From an uncultured Lachnospiraceae bacterium (GTDB taxonomy: Bacteria; Bacillota; Clostridia; Lachnospirales; Lachnospiraceae): a stretch of 5,956 nt of DNA. Where the stretch lies: the NCBI GenBank assembly GCA_902797565.1, contig CADBTO010000155.1, positions 1-5,956 on the forward strand, written 5' to 3'. Numbering within the stretch: the first letter of the stretch is position 1; every line of letters starts with the position of its first letter. Under the pieces are notes generated by a model. It searched no databases. It was not told the origin of the DNA and saw only the letters and a list, made by a program, of their open reading frames with translations. A program made the translations under genes and the position numbers. Below are positions 5,701 through 5,956 of this stretch, piece by piece.

Positions 5701-5956
5701 ATGGGTAGGAAGATCCCAGTTGCCGTAATGGCGCTTGTTGCTGTCCTGTGTTTTGGCGTCTATTTCTTCAAGGCACATCAGGAGACGATGATGGCAGAGG
5801 AAATCGGGGCAATGCAGGCAGAGCAGCGAAGGATGGCAATCTGGCAGGCGAAGGATGATGCCTGGAAGAAGGAACGGGAACAGAAGCGTGCCCAGATCCA
5901 GGCGGAGGCAGAGAAACGGGAAGCCGGGGCCGCACAGGCGGCGGACGGAAGAAAGG
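5701..5956 (+). CDS. membrane-anchored coiled-coil protein, N-terminal part (runs off window)
   Basis: From ATG 5701 the frame is open to the right edge (85 codons plus one base). The protein begins MGRKIPVAVMALVAVLCFGVYFF, a single N-terminal membrane helix or uncleaved signal anchor. About 60 residues rich in Glu, Gln, Lys, Arg, Ala and Met follow (MQAEQRRMAIWQAKDDAWKK and so on), typical of a long extracellular helix or coiled coil. The Cys in AVLCF is not a good lipobox, since Leu precedes it. The gene lies in the same frame as its upstream neighbour, 15 nt after that gene's TAA. The Shine-Dalgarno is weak (TGGGGC near 5688-5693), so translation may depend on coupling. The functional domain probably lies beyond the window. 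I cannot name the family. Confidence 0.75.
   Translation, partial: MGRKIPVAVMALVAVLCFGVYFFKAHQETMMAEEIGAMQAEQRRMAIWQAKDDAWKKEREQKRAQIQAEAEKREAGAAQAADGRK

Noticed and set aside
4915..5778. Long minus-strand open frame (287 codons) opposite the acidic gene
   Set aside because: It lies antisense to two genes with good ribosome binding sites and signal peptides. Its composition (many Arg, His, Ile, Val) is the mirror of Asp/Glu/Lys codons, and no Shine-Dalgarno or domain is visible.
5701..5790. Lipoprotein signal in the right-edge protein (AVLC)
   Set aside because: The residue before Cys is Leu rather than Gly/Ala/Ser, and the hydrophobic stretch continues past the Cys, which fits a membrane anchor better.
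1..5956. CRISPR array, tRNA/rRNA genes, insertion sequences or phage attachment sites
   Set aside because: I looked on both strands and found no spaced identical repeats, tRNA-like cloverleaf, transposase motif or terminal inverted repeats.

Overview
The window looks like chromosomal DNA from an anaerobic, Gram-positive Firmicute, most likely of the Lachnospiraceae/Clostridia type and probably a motile one. The grounds are AAAGGAG-type ribosome binding sites, a clostridial-style MurA, a FIST-GGDEF signalling protein, secreted proteins with Gram-positive signal peptides, a C-terminal tail resembling a sortase sorting signal, and a sigma-28-like promoter. All supported genes lie on the + strand. 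The taxonomic placement is an inference from style; there is no rRNA or other marker here.

Left part (1-3660). The window opens in the C-terminal end of an unidentified protein with a Lys/Trp-rich stretch followed by an Ala/Asp/Glu/Ser/Thr tail. A 200-bp gap with weak hairpins follows, then a strong sigma-A promoter (TTGACA-16-TAAAAT). It drives murA (UDP-GlcNAc enolpyruvyl transferase, first committed step of peptidoglycan synthesis). Only 2 bp separate murA from the next gene, which encodes a cytosolic FIST_N/FIST_C sensor fused to a GGDEF diguanylate cyclase (GGEEF active site, no recognisable inhibitory I-site). The pair looks like a two-gene operon closed by a terminator hairpin at about 3592-3642.

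Middle (3660-4288). A small 74-residue protein of unknown function is followed by about 380 bp without a gene. That gap is structured. Five degenerate 15-bp tandem units begin exactly at the small gene's stop codon. Next come a sigma-28 (flagellar/motility) type promoter, TAAG-N15-TCCGATAA, and an imperfect dyad overlapping its -10. A terminator-like hairpin then lies inside the presumed leader, and finally a hairpin with GGA in its loop just upstream of the ribosome binding site. The last arrangement resembles the two-site CsrA control of flagellin mRNA in Bacillus.

Right part (4289-5956). This is a run of three genes for exported or membrane proteins: a basic secreted protein with no recognised domain; an extremely Asp/Glu-rich protein with signal peptide, basic linker and a noncanonical YKTGD-hydrophobic-RKR anchor; and a membrane-anchored coiled-coil protein cut by the window edge. 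Spacing and orientation suggest one transcription unit for a surface structure, possibly in the motility regulon. This unit and its leader are the most likely place for something undescribed.
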